A stretch of 8,431 nt of DNA from positions 1-8,431 of the forward strand of contig JAEZHR010000311.1 in assembly GCA_023416415.1 (NCBI GenBank). The letters are read 5' to 3'. The position numbers and the translations under genes are program-made. Shown here in pieces: positions 1 to 6,835 of this stretch (positions within the stretch are counted from its first letter, which is position 1; the number at the start of each line of letters is the position of its first letter). Source of the DNA: Pseudomonadota bacterium. Lineage in GTDB: Bacteria; Pseudomonadota; Gammaproteobacteria; Burkholderiales; Burkholderiaceae_D. The notes beneath the pieces are model-generated. The model worked only from the letters and a program-made list of their open reading frames with translations, did not search any database and was not told the origin of the DNA.

Positions 1-41
1 TTGCCACGGACGGTAGAGCGGGCGGCGGGGAAGGTGGACGC

Positions 42-3041
42 TCAAGCATTCTTCGCCACGAGGGGGGAGCCCTGTGCCTTGGCTTTCAACAGACAGGAAA
101 TGCATACATGGCCTGGTGACGTTGGCAAGGGATAGTCTGTCTTTGCAGGCCCGCTCAGGCTCTTCTTCCCCGCCTGAATCAGGATTTTCCCCGGACACTG
201 CACGGTGATGTTGCCGTTGGCGATCGTGATGTTGGCGCCGCCTTCGGTCGAGATGCTGATGCGCGTGGCTGCAGCCCAGTCGATGTGGCTGTTGGCTGAA
301 ATGATGTCGATGAGCTCGGCCGCTTTCACGTCTGCGGTGCCGTTCTGGGCCTGGAGGCCGATGTCGTCGTGGGCGGCGATCATCTGCAGGCCGACGCCGT
401 TCTCGCCCGGTGCCACCGCGCCGGCGAGCAGGCCGATGGCTTGCCCGGTATGCATGCGCAGCCTTTCTCCGGTGATGAACTGACTGTCGCCCCCGTTCAT
501 CAGGTGGGCTGTTTCACCCACCGTCATCTGCAGGTTCTGCCCGGCGGCCAGGCCAAGTCCGGCACGGGCGGCGATCGCTATGACGGGATCGGTGGTATGC
601 GGGATCTTGTCGGCACCGAGCATGGTGACCTTGTTCGCGGCATCTTCGCTGGCTGCGTCTAGACTGCTGTTGCTCACCATGCCGCTGGCTGCCTTCAGCA
701 GGGCTTGAACCGGTGCCGCTGTGTCGTCGATGGCGCTGGCGTTGGCCTGCAGGGTGCCGGTGTGCCCGGCCAGGGCGACGGTCTTGTGACTGGTGGCCGC
801 GTGGCTGAAGTGTTCGGCGAGACTGGCGGCCTGCTTGAGGTGGGCGATGCCGGCGACGTTGTCGCCTGCCGGGTCACGGGTGGTGGCGTTGTGGACGATG
901 CCGAAGGTGGAGAGCAGCAGTCCCTTGCCGGCCCTTATGGCCCCATAGGCATCGGTGCGCAGCTCGAAGCCGAGACCGCGGAAGCTGCCGCGGTAGTTGT
1001 CTGCGGTATGGATCAGATGGCCCAGTTCGAGCTGGCTGCCGTATTGCGTGCTCTTCAACTGGATGCGGCCCTGGCTGTCGGTGTCGTCGAAGACCAGCTG
1101 GTTGTAGCCGTAGCCGCCGAACTCCTTGCTGCGAATGCCCCATTGGGCGGCGGGGTTGCGATGGCCGTCTGCACCGGCCGAAGCGCCGTGCCAGACCGGA
1201 CTGTGGCCGGCGGCGAGATTGCCTTGGGCGCTGGGGGTGTGGTCGTTCGCGGATTCGAAGACGGTGCGGTCGGCCTGCCGGTCGTGACGTCCGCCGGGGG
1301 TGGGGAGTACGCCGCCTTCACCCTGGCCGTTGTAGAGCGCTGCGACGACGATGGGACGGTCGATGTCGTTGTCGAGGAAGCGCACCAGGACTTCCTGGCC
1401 GATACGCGGCAGAAATTGGGCGCCGAAACCGGTGCCCGCCCAGCGTTGGGCCACGCGCACCCAGCAGGTGGCGGTGCCATCGCCATGTTCGCCCTGCCAG
1501 TGGAAGCGGATGCGGATGCGGCCATGACGATCGCAATGGATTTCATCGGCGCCATTGGGTGTCGGACAGCCGTCAGGCCCGACGACAATGGCGGTCTGGC
1601 TGCCGAGTGCGCGCGGCTTGGCATTGAGCACGCAGCCGGTGCCATCGTCCAGCAGCGGACGCCACGGAATGGTGGCGGTAATGGCGTCGAAGCGATTGGC
1701 ATAGCCGAGCTGCTCGGCCTGTTCGATCAGGGCGGCGAGCGGAAACAGTTCGTCGTCGTGGCATGCGGCCGTGTACTCGTCCCACCGGACATTCGTCCAG
1801 GCATCGTGCGATGCAGTGTTCCTGTCCTCGACGTCTGGGTCTCGGCTAGTGGCCGGCTGCAGGCATTCCTGCAGCAATTCGGGGAGGGGACCGAACAGTT
1901 CAGCGATGCTCTCGCGGGCCGGTTTGGGCAGGTTGTTGATACCCACGCTGACCACGCGGGTGACGGCAAACCACGGGGCGGATGTGTCGTGGCCTGACAG
2001 CGGCGTGCCGGTCAGGGAGAAACGGGTACCGGGGCGCAGGGTGCGCACCGTGGAGCGGCCCTGCCAGCGTTCGCGCCGGGCTTCAAGCGCTTCCATGTGC
2101 AGACGCGCATAGCGTTCGGCCTCGGCATGGTTGGCAAAGCTGTCGACGCCGGCAAAGTCGCACGCTTCGAGCAAGGGGGCGCGCGCTCCGCCCAATCCCT
2201 CGCGGGTGGGAACGCTGGCCGTGATGACGCGCTTGGTGTCGGGATGGTAGCCAGCGACAGTGGTGCGGGCGCTGTGGAAGACGCGCCGGTTGCCGAGTGC
2301 GCAGACGCTGTCCTGGATTTCCATCGTGCGTGCGCCGTGGTAGCGGATGCCTGCTCCTCCGAGCGCTCCCGCACTGGTGGCATCCTCGGGCACGGCACTG
2401 TCCTGGGTGCTGTCGGCAAACAGCACAAGGCGGTGGCCCGCCGGGCTGTCGGCGTGTTCCTCGACGCGCCAGGCAATGCCTTCCTCGGCCAGTATTCGGG
2501 TGACGAAGGCCAGGTCGGTCTCGCGGTACTGGTTGCAGTAGCCGCGCTGGCGTGCGTCGCGCAGGAAGGCGACGGCGTCCGCACTCCAGGTCCAGGCCGC
2601 ATGCATGGCGTGGCCGGCAAAGACGGATTCGACGATGTCGATAGTGCTCGTGTCCTGCCAGACGCGCGAGGTGGCACTTTGCGACAGTACCCAGATCCAG
2701 GGCACCAGACGCAACCGGTAACGTGCAAAGCCGCCGTCGCTGCCGAGCAGAGCTGCCTGATTGACCAGGCCGGAAAAGCTAGTACGGGTGCCGTCTGCCA
2801 GACTCACGTGCAGCGTGGCCGGCTGAGCGATCAAGGTCTTGAGGGGAATGTGGGCGTTGGTCGAGAGGACGATGAGGTCGCGCCAGTTGACTTCGTGCAA
2901 CGCTTCACCAGCGGCAAAGGCTTCGACCAGCAGACCGCCCGAGCCGAGATTGGGGATGGCGTGGCGGAAACTCAGTTCGTACAGTCGGGTAGTGCTGTCG
3001 AACAGAGGAAGGCTGATATGGAGGACGTGCGCGGGAGACAT
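42..3041 (-). CDS. vgrG: Type VI secretion system tip protein VgrG (gp27-gp5-like spike)
   Basis: VgrG proteins form the trimeric spike on the Hcp tube of the type VI secretion system; they puncture target cells and carry effectors. In this 999-residue protein, residues 1-400 resemble the gp27-like phage GPD/Vgr region. Residues about 480-590 form the gp5-like OB fold, with the motifs RVAQRWAGTGFGAQFLPRIG (529-548) and DNDIDRPIVVAALYNG (557-572). A Gly/Ala/His-rich linker (about 575-640) leads to a T6SS_Vgr segment that includes YNQLVFDDTD (646-655). A DUF2345-like, repetitive beta-helical region covers about 800-960. The last 30 residues carry a CxxC pair (C980, C983) and a basic end. No separate toxin domain is recognisable. 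The ATG at 3041 is the first start that gives a complete N-terminus, but it lacks a Shine-Dalgarno sequence. The gene sits alone after housekeeping genes, with its own apparent promoter. No hcp, tss gene, adaptor or PAAR gene is visible, so it may be an orphan vgrG, but partners could lie just beyond the left edge. Confidence 0.96.
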   Translation of the reverse strand: MSPAHVLHISLPLFDSTTRLYELSFRHAIPNLGSGGLLVEAFAAGEALHEVNWRDLIVLSTNAHIPLKTLIAQPATLHVSLADGTRTSFSGLVNQAALLGSDGGFARYRLRLVPWIWVLSQSATSRVWQDTSTIDIVESVFAGHAMHAAWTWSADAVAFLRDARQRGYCNQYRETDLAFVTRILAEEGIAWRVEEHADSPAGHRLVLFADSTQDSAVPEDATSAGALGGAGIRYHGARTMEIQDSVCALGNRRVFHSARTTVAGYHPDTKRVITASVPTREGLGGARAPLLEACDFAGVDSFANHAEAERYARLHMEALEARRERWQGRSTVRTLRPGTRFSLTGTPLSGHDTSAPWFAVTRVVSVGINNLPKPARESIAELFGPLPELLQECLQPATSRDPDVEDRNTASHDAWTNVRWDEYTAACHDDELFPLAALIEQAEQLGYANRFDAITATIPWRPLLDDGTGCVLNAKPRALGSQTAIVVGPDGCPTPNGADEIHCDRHGRIRIRFHWQGEHGDGTATCWVRVAQRWAGTGFGAQFLPRIGQEVLVRFLDNDIDRPIVVAALYNGQGEGGVLPTPGGRHDRQADRTVFESANDHTPSAQGNLAAGHSPVWHGASAGADGHRNPAAQWGIRSKEFGGYGYNQLVFDDTDSQGRIQLKSTQYGSQLELGHLIHTADNYRGSFRGLGFELRTDAYGAIRAGKGLLLSTFGIVHNATTRDPAGDNVAGIAHLKQAASLAEHFSHAATSHKTVALAGHTGTLQANASAIDDTAAPVQALLKAASGMVSNSSLDAASEDAANKVTMLGADKIPHTTDPVIAIAARAGLGLAAGQNLQMTVGETAHLMNGGDSQFITGERLRMHTGQAIGLLAGAVAPGENGVGLQMIAAHDDIGLQAQNGTADVKAAELIDIISANSHIDWAAATRISISTEGGANITIANGNITVQCPGKILIQAGKKSLSGPAKTDYPLPTSPGHVCISCLLKAKAQGSPLVAKNA

Positions 3042-3075
3042 GGCAGAATGATTGCAAAAATTGCAATTTCCTGCC
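3042..3075 (-). repeat. Imperfect palindrome between promoter and vgrG start codon
   Basis: On the minus strand the order is GGCAG, GAA, ATTGCAA, TTT, TTGCAAT, CATT, CTGCC, and then directly the ATG of vgrG. The inner arms (3067-3061 and 3057-3051) pair perfectly over 7 bp, and the outer arms (3075-3071 and 3046-3042) over 5 bp. The element overlaps the predicted transcription start and fills the whole leader, where a ribosome binding site would be expected. It could be a regulator's operator or an RNA hairpin limiting translation; the sequence does not decide between them. Confidence 0.55.
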
Positions 3076-3077
3076 GG

Positions 3078-3106
3078 ATTTTAGCAGCGCGGCGCGATAT
3101 TGTCAT
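3078..3106 (-). promoter_or_regulatory. Predicted sigma-70 promoter of vgrG (extended -10)
   Basis: Reading the minus strand, ATGACA (3106-3101, five of six matches to TTGACA) is followed by exactly 17 bp and then TAAAAT (3083-3078, five of six matches to TATAAT). A TG one base upstream of the -10 makes an extended -10. Transcription should begin near 3072-3069, which leaves a leader of only about 30 nt before the vgrG ATG at 3041. This is a pattern match; no start site has been measured. Confidence 0.6.
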
Positions 3107-3152
3107 TTTGTTATTTAATGCTGCCGTGCCGCTTGAGCAAACCGTGCTTGCA

Positions 3153-3578
3153 TCAGGTTCTTTTCTTCACGCATTCGACATAGGCGGCACCATCCGGCGG
3201 CAATCCGCTGCGCTGCGACTGCCAGATCATCTCGCCGAGACACTCCATCATCTCGTGCTGGGCGTCATGGCTTGATCCGCGCTTGTGCGCCAGCGCCTGG
3301 AAGGCAGCGCGGATGCCCTGCGGCTGATCAATCGACAGCTGTTCGTCAATGCTCAGGTGCATGGCCAGGTGCAGGAAGGGATTGCTTTCGCCGCGTTCGA
3401 TCGAATAATCGGCCGCCAGCGCGTCCTCAAGCCGGGCGAGGGTGTCGTGATACTCAGGGTGCTGGATGATCCAGTCGCGCGCCATCGCTTCCAGCGGCGT
3501 GAGGATGTCATTGGCGCCCATCTTGCGAAATGTTTCGCAGAAGAAGCGGCGCACGTCTTGCTGGGAGGGGTTGAACAT
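3153..3578 (-). CDS. DUF1841 family protein of unknown function
   Basis: This 141-residue, probably cytoplasmic and largely helical protein matches the DUF1841 family. Recognisable family features are the N-terminus MFNPSQQDVRRFF, TPLEAMARDWIIQHPEYH (27-44), the central NPFLHLAMHLSIDEQLSIDQ (66-85) with the following PQGIRAA, and the C-terminal HEMMECLGEMIWQSQRSG. The length is typical and the gene looks intact. There is no signal peptide or membrane segment. It starts 9 bp after the nth stop codon with a modest GAAGG-like ribosome binding site, so it is probably the last gene of the rnfB-nth transcript. The biochemical role of DUF1841 is not known to me; the link to nth is only by position. 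No clear intrinsic terminator follows it. Confidence 0.92.
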   Translation of the reverse strand: MFNPSQQDVRRFFCETFRKMGANDILTPLEAMARDWIIQHPEYHDTLARLEDALAADYSIERGESNPFLHLAMHLSIDEQLSIDQPQGIRAAFQALAHKRGSSHDAQHEMMECLGEMIWQSQRSGLPPDGAAYVECVKKRT

Positions 3579-3587
3579 GCTTGCCTT

Positions 3588-4238
3588 CTATATGCCTTTT
3601 TGCGGCAGAGGTGTCTTGTCCTTGAACTCGCACAGGTCTGCAATCAAACAGTTCCAGCATTGCGGCTTGCGCGCGATGCAGGTATAGCGGCCGTGCAGGA
3701 TCAGCCAGTGGTGTGCATCGTGCCGGAACTCCGCCGGTACCACCTTGAGCAGCTTCTGCTCGACCACGTCGACATTCTTGCCAGGCGCGATGCCGGTCCG
3801 GGTGGAGACGCGGAAGAAGTGCGTGTCCACGGCAATCGTGGGCTCGCCGAACGCGGTATTGAGCACCACGTTCGCCGTCTTGCGTCCTACTCCCGGAAGG
3901 GCTTCCAGTGCCTCGCGCGAGCGCGGTACCTCGCCGCAGTGCTGATCGAGCAGGATGCGGCAGGTGGCGATCACGTTCTTTGCCTTGGTGCGATACAGGC
4001 CGATGGACTTGATGTATTCGGCCAACCCTTCCTCGCCCAGTTCCAGCATGGCGGCAGGTGTGTTTGCGACCGGATACAGGCGGCGGGTTGCCTTGTTGAC
4101 CGACACGTCGGTGGCCTGTGCCGACAGCAGCACCGCGATCAGCAGTTCGAACGGTGTCGTGTATTCCAGTTCCGTAGTCGGATGCGGGTTGGCCTGGCGA
4201 AAGCGGGTGAAGATTTCGAGTCGTTTGGCTGCGTTCAT
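3588..4238 (-). CDS. nth: Endonuclease III (DNA glycosylase / AP lyase)
   Basis: Nth removes oxidised pyrimidines from DNA and cleaves the abasic site by beta-elimination, the first steps of base excision repair. The 216-residue protein keeps the E. coli numbering at every key site. The helix-hairpin-helix LPGVGRK (114-120) ends with the catalytic lysine K120, and the catalytic aspartate is D138 in VDTH (137-140). The [4Fe-4S] cluster ligands are C187, C194, C197 and C203 (C-x6-C-x2-C-x5-C). The ATG overlaps the rnfB stop codon as ATGA, and a GGA sequence lies a few bases upstream, so translation is probably coupled to rnfB. The gene is complete and shows nothing abnormal. Confidence 0.98.
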   Translation of the reverse strand: MNAAKRLEIFTRFRQANPHPTTELEYTTPFELLIAVLLSAQATDVSVNKATRRLYPVANTPAAMLELGEEGLAEYIKSIGLYRTKAKNVIATCRILLDQHCGEVPRSREALEALPGVGRKTANVVLNTAFGEPTIAVDTHFFRVSTRTGIAPGKNVDVVEQKLLKVVPAEFRHDAHHWLILHGRYTCIARKPQCWNCLIADLCEFKDKTPLPQKGI

Positions 4239-5044
4239 TGTTCGTCCATGCGGGCCTTGACCTCGGCGATCTGTCTTTGCACCGCGCGCGAAACGTCGTC
4301 AATGCCGGTCACTTCGGTTCCGGTGCGGCCCGCCATTTCTTCCTTCTTCTTGCGCGCACGTTCCATGGCGGCCTGGATGATGGCGCGCTTGCGCTCCTGC
4401 GCTGCTCTTTCTTCGGGGTTTTGCGCTGCTTCCGATTCCACCGCCTTGAGCTTGGCAGCGGCCTTGGCCGCCAGCCTTGCATCGTTCTCTTCCTTTTCAC
4501 GCCGCAGTCGGAACGTGCGGAAGGCATGGCGTTCGCGTGCCGCGTCGGCCTGCACCTGCGACCAAGCGGCCCATCCGGTCCGGCCCGGCGTGACGCTCGC
4601 CATGGTAATGCAGTCGACCGGACACGGCGCCACGCACAGATCGCAACCGGTGCACAACTGCGGTACCACCGTGTGCATCTGCTTTGCGGCACCGACGATG
4701 GCATCGACCGGGCAGGCCTGAATGCAAAGCGTGCAGCCGATGCACAGGCTTTCATCGATCACGGCGACCGGCCGCTCGCGCTCGATACCGTTGACGGGAT
4801 TCAGCGGAATTACTGGCTTGCCGAGCAGCGCTGCCAGTCGTGCAACGCCTTCGGCGCCTCCGGGGGGGCACTGGTTGTAATTTGCACTGCCGGCGGCGAC
4901 TGCTTCTGCATATGGCCGGCAGGCCGGGTAACCGCATTTCGTGCACTGGGTTTGCGGCAGCAGGTCTTCGATGCGGTCGGCAAGCGATGGGAATGGGTCG
5001 GACACGGCGCGGTGAATCGGGACAAAGACGGGATTATCCGCCAT
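4235..5044 (-). CDS. rnfB: RnfB-like electron transport Fe-S protein, soluble form
   Basis: RnfB/RsxB normally is the Fe-S subunit of the membrane Rnf/Rsx complex, which moves electrons between ferredoxin and NAD(H) or reduces SoxR. From the chosen start (269 aa), the Fes domain has C34, C37, C42 and C59. Two ferredoxin motifs follow: C101, C104, C107, C111 and C131, C134, C137, C141. All twelve cysteines are present. After residue 175 comes a charged Lys/Glu/Ala-rich tail, likely helical or coiled coil, that ordinary RnfB lacks. The N-terminal membrane helix of E. coli RsxB is absent, and no rnfA, C, D, G or E is in the window, so this is probably a soluble, stand-alone carrier with unknown partners. 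The start is uncertain: ATG at 5044 and GTG at 5005 are possible, neither has a purine-rich ribosome binding site, and an upstream TTG at 5062 lies inside a terminator. It overlaps nth by 4 bp. Confidence 0.9.
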   Translation of the reverse strand: MADNPVFVPIHRAVSDPFPSLADRIEDLLPQTQCTKCGYPACRPYAEAVAAGSANYNQCPPGGAEGVARLAALLGKPVIPLNPVNGIERERPVAVIDESLCIGCTLCIQACPVDAIVGAAKQMHTVVPQLCTGCDLCVAPCPVDCITMASVTPGRTGWAAWSQVQADAARERHAFRTFRLRREKEENDARLAAKAAAKLKAVESEAAQNPEERAAQERKRAIIQAAMERARKKKEEMAGRTGTEVTGIDDVSRAVQRQIAEVKARMDEQ

Positions 5045-5060
5045 TGCGGGAAGAGGAAGC

Positions 5061-5090
5061 AAAAAGGCCGCAGCTTGCGGCTGCGGCCTT
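5061..5090 (-). terminator. Intrinsic terminator of phaZ
   Basis: On the minus strand an 11-bp perfect GC-rich stem (arms 5090-5080 and 5074-5064, 5-nt loop) runs directly into TTTTT (5065-5061). It starts 29 bp after the phaZ stop codon. It is also unusually close to the next gene: the rnfB ATG at 5044 is only 16 bp beyond the T run. Confidence 0.9.
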
Positions 5091-5119
5091 GGATCGGCAA
5101 TCGCTTGCCCGCAGGGCCA

Positions 5120-6349
5120 TCACGCGTTGGCGCGGATGAATTCCCCGATCTTCGGGCAAATGATCTGGCGCCAGCGGCGACCGGAGAAGATGCCGTAGTG
5201 GCCGCACTTCGGCGCGGTGAAATGAAGCTTCTTCGACTCGGGAATGTTCTTGCACAGGTCGTGTGCGGCCTGCGTCTGGCCGGAACCGGAGATGTCGTCC
5301 AGCTCGCCTTCGATCGTGAACAGGGCGACGGTCTTGATGTCCTGCGGACGCACCGGCTTGCCCTCGATCTCCCACACGCCGCGTGCCAGCTTGAACTCCT
5401 GGAATACGTCCCGGATCGTTTCAAGGTAGTACTCGGCCGGCATGTCGAGCACGGCATTGTATTCGTCGTAGAACTTGCGATGCTCTTCGGCCGAATCCTG
5501 ATCACCTTCGCGCAGGTGCATGTAGAAATCCCAGTGGCTTTGGGCGTGGCGCCCAGGATTCATGGCGATGAAGCCTGCGTGCTGAAGGAAGCCGGGATAC
5601 ACCTTGCGGCCGAAACCGGGGTGGTTGGGCGGCACGCTGTAGATGACGGTGTCTTCGAACCACTTGTAGGGCTTTTCGGTGGCCAGGTCATTGACTGCCG
5701 TTGGCGAGCGGCGCGGATCGATCGGGCCGCCCATCATAGTCATCGTCTTAGGCAGCTTCGGGTCCTTTGCGCTTGCCATCAGCGAGATGGCGGCCAGCAC
5801 GGGTACGGTCGGCTGACAGACCGAAATGACGTGCAGATCGGGGCCGAGGCGGCGAATGAAATCCTGCACGTAGTAGATGTAATCGTGCAGGTGGAACGGG
5901 CCTTCGGACAGCGGCACCATGCGCGCGTCAGTCCAGTCGGTGATATAGACATCATGCTGCGAAAGCAGGGCACGCACGGTATCGCGCAGCAACGTGGCAT
6001 GGTGTCCGGACAGAGGGGCAACGACCAGCACGGTGGGCTGCTCGGCCGCTTTCGCGGCGTCAAGGTTCTTTTTGAAGTGGAGCAGGCGACAGAAGGGGCG
6101 CTCCTCCACGACTTCCTCGAACACGGCCACATCTTCGCCGTCGACCGGGACGAACTTGATGCCGAACTCGGGCTTTTCGTAATCCTTGCCCAGCCGGTAC
6201 ATCAATTCGTAGCCGGCGGCGATGCGCTGCGAGAAGGGCGTGTGGGCCAGCGGCGACACCGGATTGGTAAACAGCTTGGCGGATGCTTCCGCCCACTGAA
6301 TCAGGGGGTTCAGCAAGGTGCGATTCAGTTCATGCAATTGGTAAAGCAT
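5120..6349 (-). CDS. phaZ: Intracellular polyhydroxybutyrate depolymerase
   Basis: This enzyme hydrolyses native intracellular PHB granules, releasing 3-hydroxybutyrate-type products for catabolism. The 409-residue protein matches the PhaZ1 family over its full length and has no signal peptide, which fits a cytoplasmic, granule-bound enzyme. It has the cysteine version of the lipase box, VISVCQPT (174-181), with C178 as nucleophile; D351 (or D352) in GELDDISG and H384 in KCGHYGIFSG complete the expected triad. The spacing agrees with the C183/D355/H388 triad known from Ralstonia PhaZ1. I chose the ATG at 6349 because AGAGG lies 5 bp upstream and the family N-terminus MLYQLHELNR starts here; an in-frame upstream extension to 6478 is open but has no family similarity. 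The gene is transcriptionally isolated, with terminators on both sides. A PhaR-like palindrome upstream suggests control by PHB status. Confidence 0.96.
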   Translation of the reverse strand: MLYQLHELNRTLLNPLIQWAEASAKLFTNPVSPLAHTPFSQRIAAGYELMYRLGKDYEKPEFGIKFVPVDGEDVAVFEEVVEERPFCRLLHFKKNLDAAKAAEQPTVLVVAPLSGHHATLLRDTVRALLSQHDVYITDWTDARMVPLSEGPFHLHDYIYYVQDFIRRLGPDLHVISVCQPTVPVLAAISLMASAKDPKLPKTMTMMGGPIDPRRSPTAVNDLATEKPYKWFEDTVIYSVPPNHPGFGRKVYPGFLQHAGFIAMNPGRHAQSHWDFYMHLREGDQDSAEEHRKFYDEYNAVLDMPAEYYLETIRDVFQEFKLARGVWEIEGKPVRPQDIKTVALFTIEGELDDISGSGQTQAAHDLCKNIPESKKLHFTAPKCGHYGIFSGRRWRQIICPKIGEFIRANA

Positions 6350-6400
6350 AGATGCCTCTTTCGGGTAACCGGTATCGCGATTCTGCAGATAAACGCGCCA

Positions 6401-6415
6401 TGCTGCAATGCAACA
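6401..6415 (-). promoter_or_regulatory. Putative PhaR-type operator upstream of phaZ
   Basis: On the minus strand the sequence reads TGTTGCATTGCAGCA, a palindrome of two 7-base arms around one base with one mismatched pair, ending 51 bp before the phaZ ATG. PhaR, the PHB-sensing repressor of phasin genes, is known to bind TGC-rich palindromes of this general type. No phaR gene is in the window, so the assignment rests on the motif and on the gene it precedes. Confidence 0.4.
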
Positions 6416-6600
6416 AAAACAAGTTTTGTCTCGGAATGCTGTTGTTTTCGGCTTTGGCCTCGGGTGTCCGCGCGACACACGCGCTTTCTCAATGCCGAAT
6501 CTGCACCCAAGCAGATAACCTTGTGCAACATAACATATTGTGACTGACGCGATACAAGCATGGAATGGTCCGGATGCTGTACCTCATTACCCTATATGGG

Positions 6601-6624
6601 CATCTTCGAGGAAATGGGAAGATG
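6601..6624. repeat. Inverted repeat with an overlapping alternative hairpin
   Basis: CATCTTC (6601-6607) and GAAGATG (6618-6624) pair over 7 bp with a 10-nt spacer; TTTT follows on the plus strand. A second pairing, GGGAA (6616-6620) with TTCCC (6627-6631), uses some of the same bases, so the two hairpins exclude each other. The stems are short and the function is unknown. Confidence 0.35.
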
Positions 6625-6690
6625 TTTTCCCGTTCTGCGCAGCAAGGCATGCAGAAATCGTGCCGATGCCAATTTGGGTGGCATGGTATG

Positions 6691-6712
6691 GCCGGCACGT
6701 GCACTTGCCGGC
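6691..6712. repeat. Short GC-rich inverted repeat
   Basis: GCCGGCA (6691-6697) and TGCCGGC (6706-6712) are perfect 7-bp arms around an 8-nt spacer. No T run follows on either strand, so it does not look like an intrinsic terminator. It could be a protein site or part of a structured leader. Confidence 0.35.
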
Positions 6713-6804
6713 AGCAGGAGGAGTCAGGTGCGTCGCTACAGGGCGCAGCCTGTGTAACTATTACCGGCAGGCGGCGAACGGGGCCGGAAAAGGACCGAAG
6801 CAAA

Positions 6805-6835
6805 GAAAAATGCCCCGGTCTTGCAACCGGGGCAT
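6805..6835 (-). terminator. Intrinsic terminator of the ferredoxin-NADP reductase gene
   Basis: On the minus strand ATGCCCCGGT (6835-6826) and ACCGGGGCAT (6819-6810) form a perfect 10-bp stem around a 6-nt loop, followed by TTTTC and more T. It lies 21 bp after the reductase stop codon and should end the transcript that contains the reductase gene. Confidence 0.92.

Noticed and set aside
705..1997. A 430-codon open frame on the plus strand opposite vgrG
   Set aside because: Its composition is Gly/Ala/Val-rich as expected for the complement of vgrG codons. No family match or ribosome binding site was seen, and vgrG is clearly real.
3106..3140. Possible sigma-54 promoter (GGCACGGCAGCATTA on the minus strand) before vgrG
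   Set aside because: The -24 half resembles TGGCACG, but the -12 GC is missing at the required spacing; the sigma-70 match is better.
3107..3152. Possible intrinsic terminator after DUF1841
   Set aside because: Only 4-5 bp pairings such as GCAA with TTGC were found, and none is followed by a T run.
2097..3275. A 392-codon plus-strand frame running from vgrG through the intergenic gap into DUF1841
   Set aside because: It crosses the predicted vgrG promoter, is antisense to two family-supported genes, and shows no domain.
3285..4721. A 478-codon plus-strand frame opposite DUF1841, nth and rnfB
   Set aside because: It is the complement of three recognised genes and has low-complexity translation without domains.
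6350..6478. A 43-codon N-terminal extension of PhaZ starting at 6478
   Set aside because: The extension has no family similarity, spans the PhaR-like palindrome, and the ATG at 6349 has a good AGAGG ribosome binding site.
4238..6547. A 769-codon open frame on the plus strand opposite rnfB and phaZ
   Set aside because: It lies antisense to two well-supported genes and crosses their junction and terminator. Its translation shows no recognisable domain. Long antisense frames are expected in GC-rich coding DNA.
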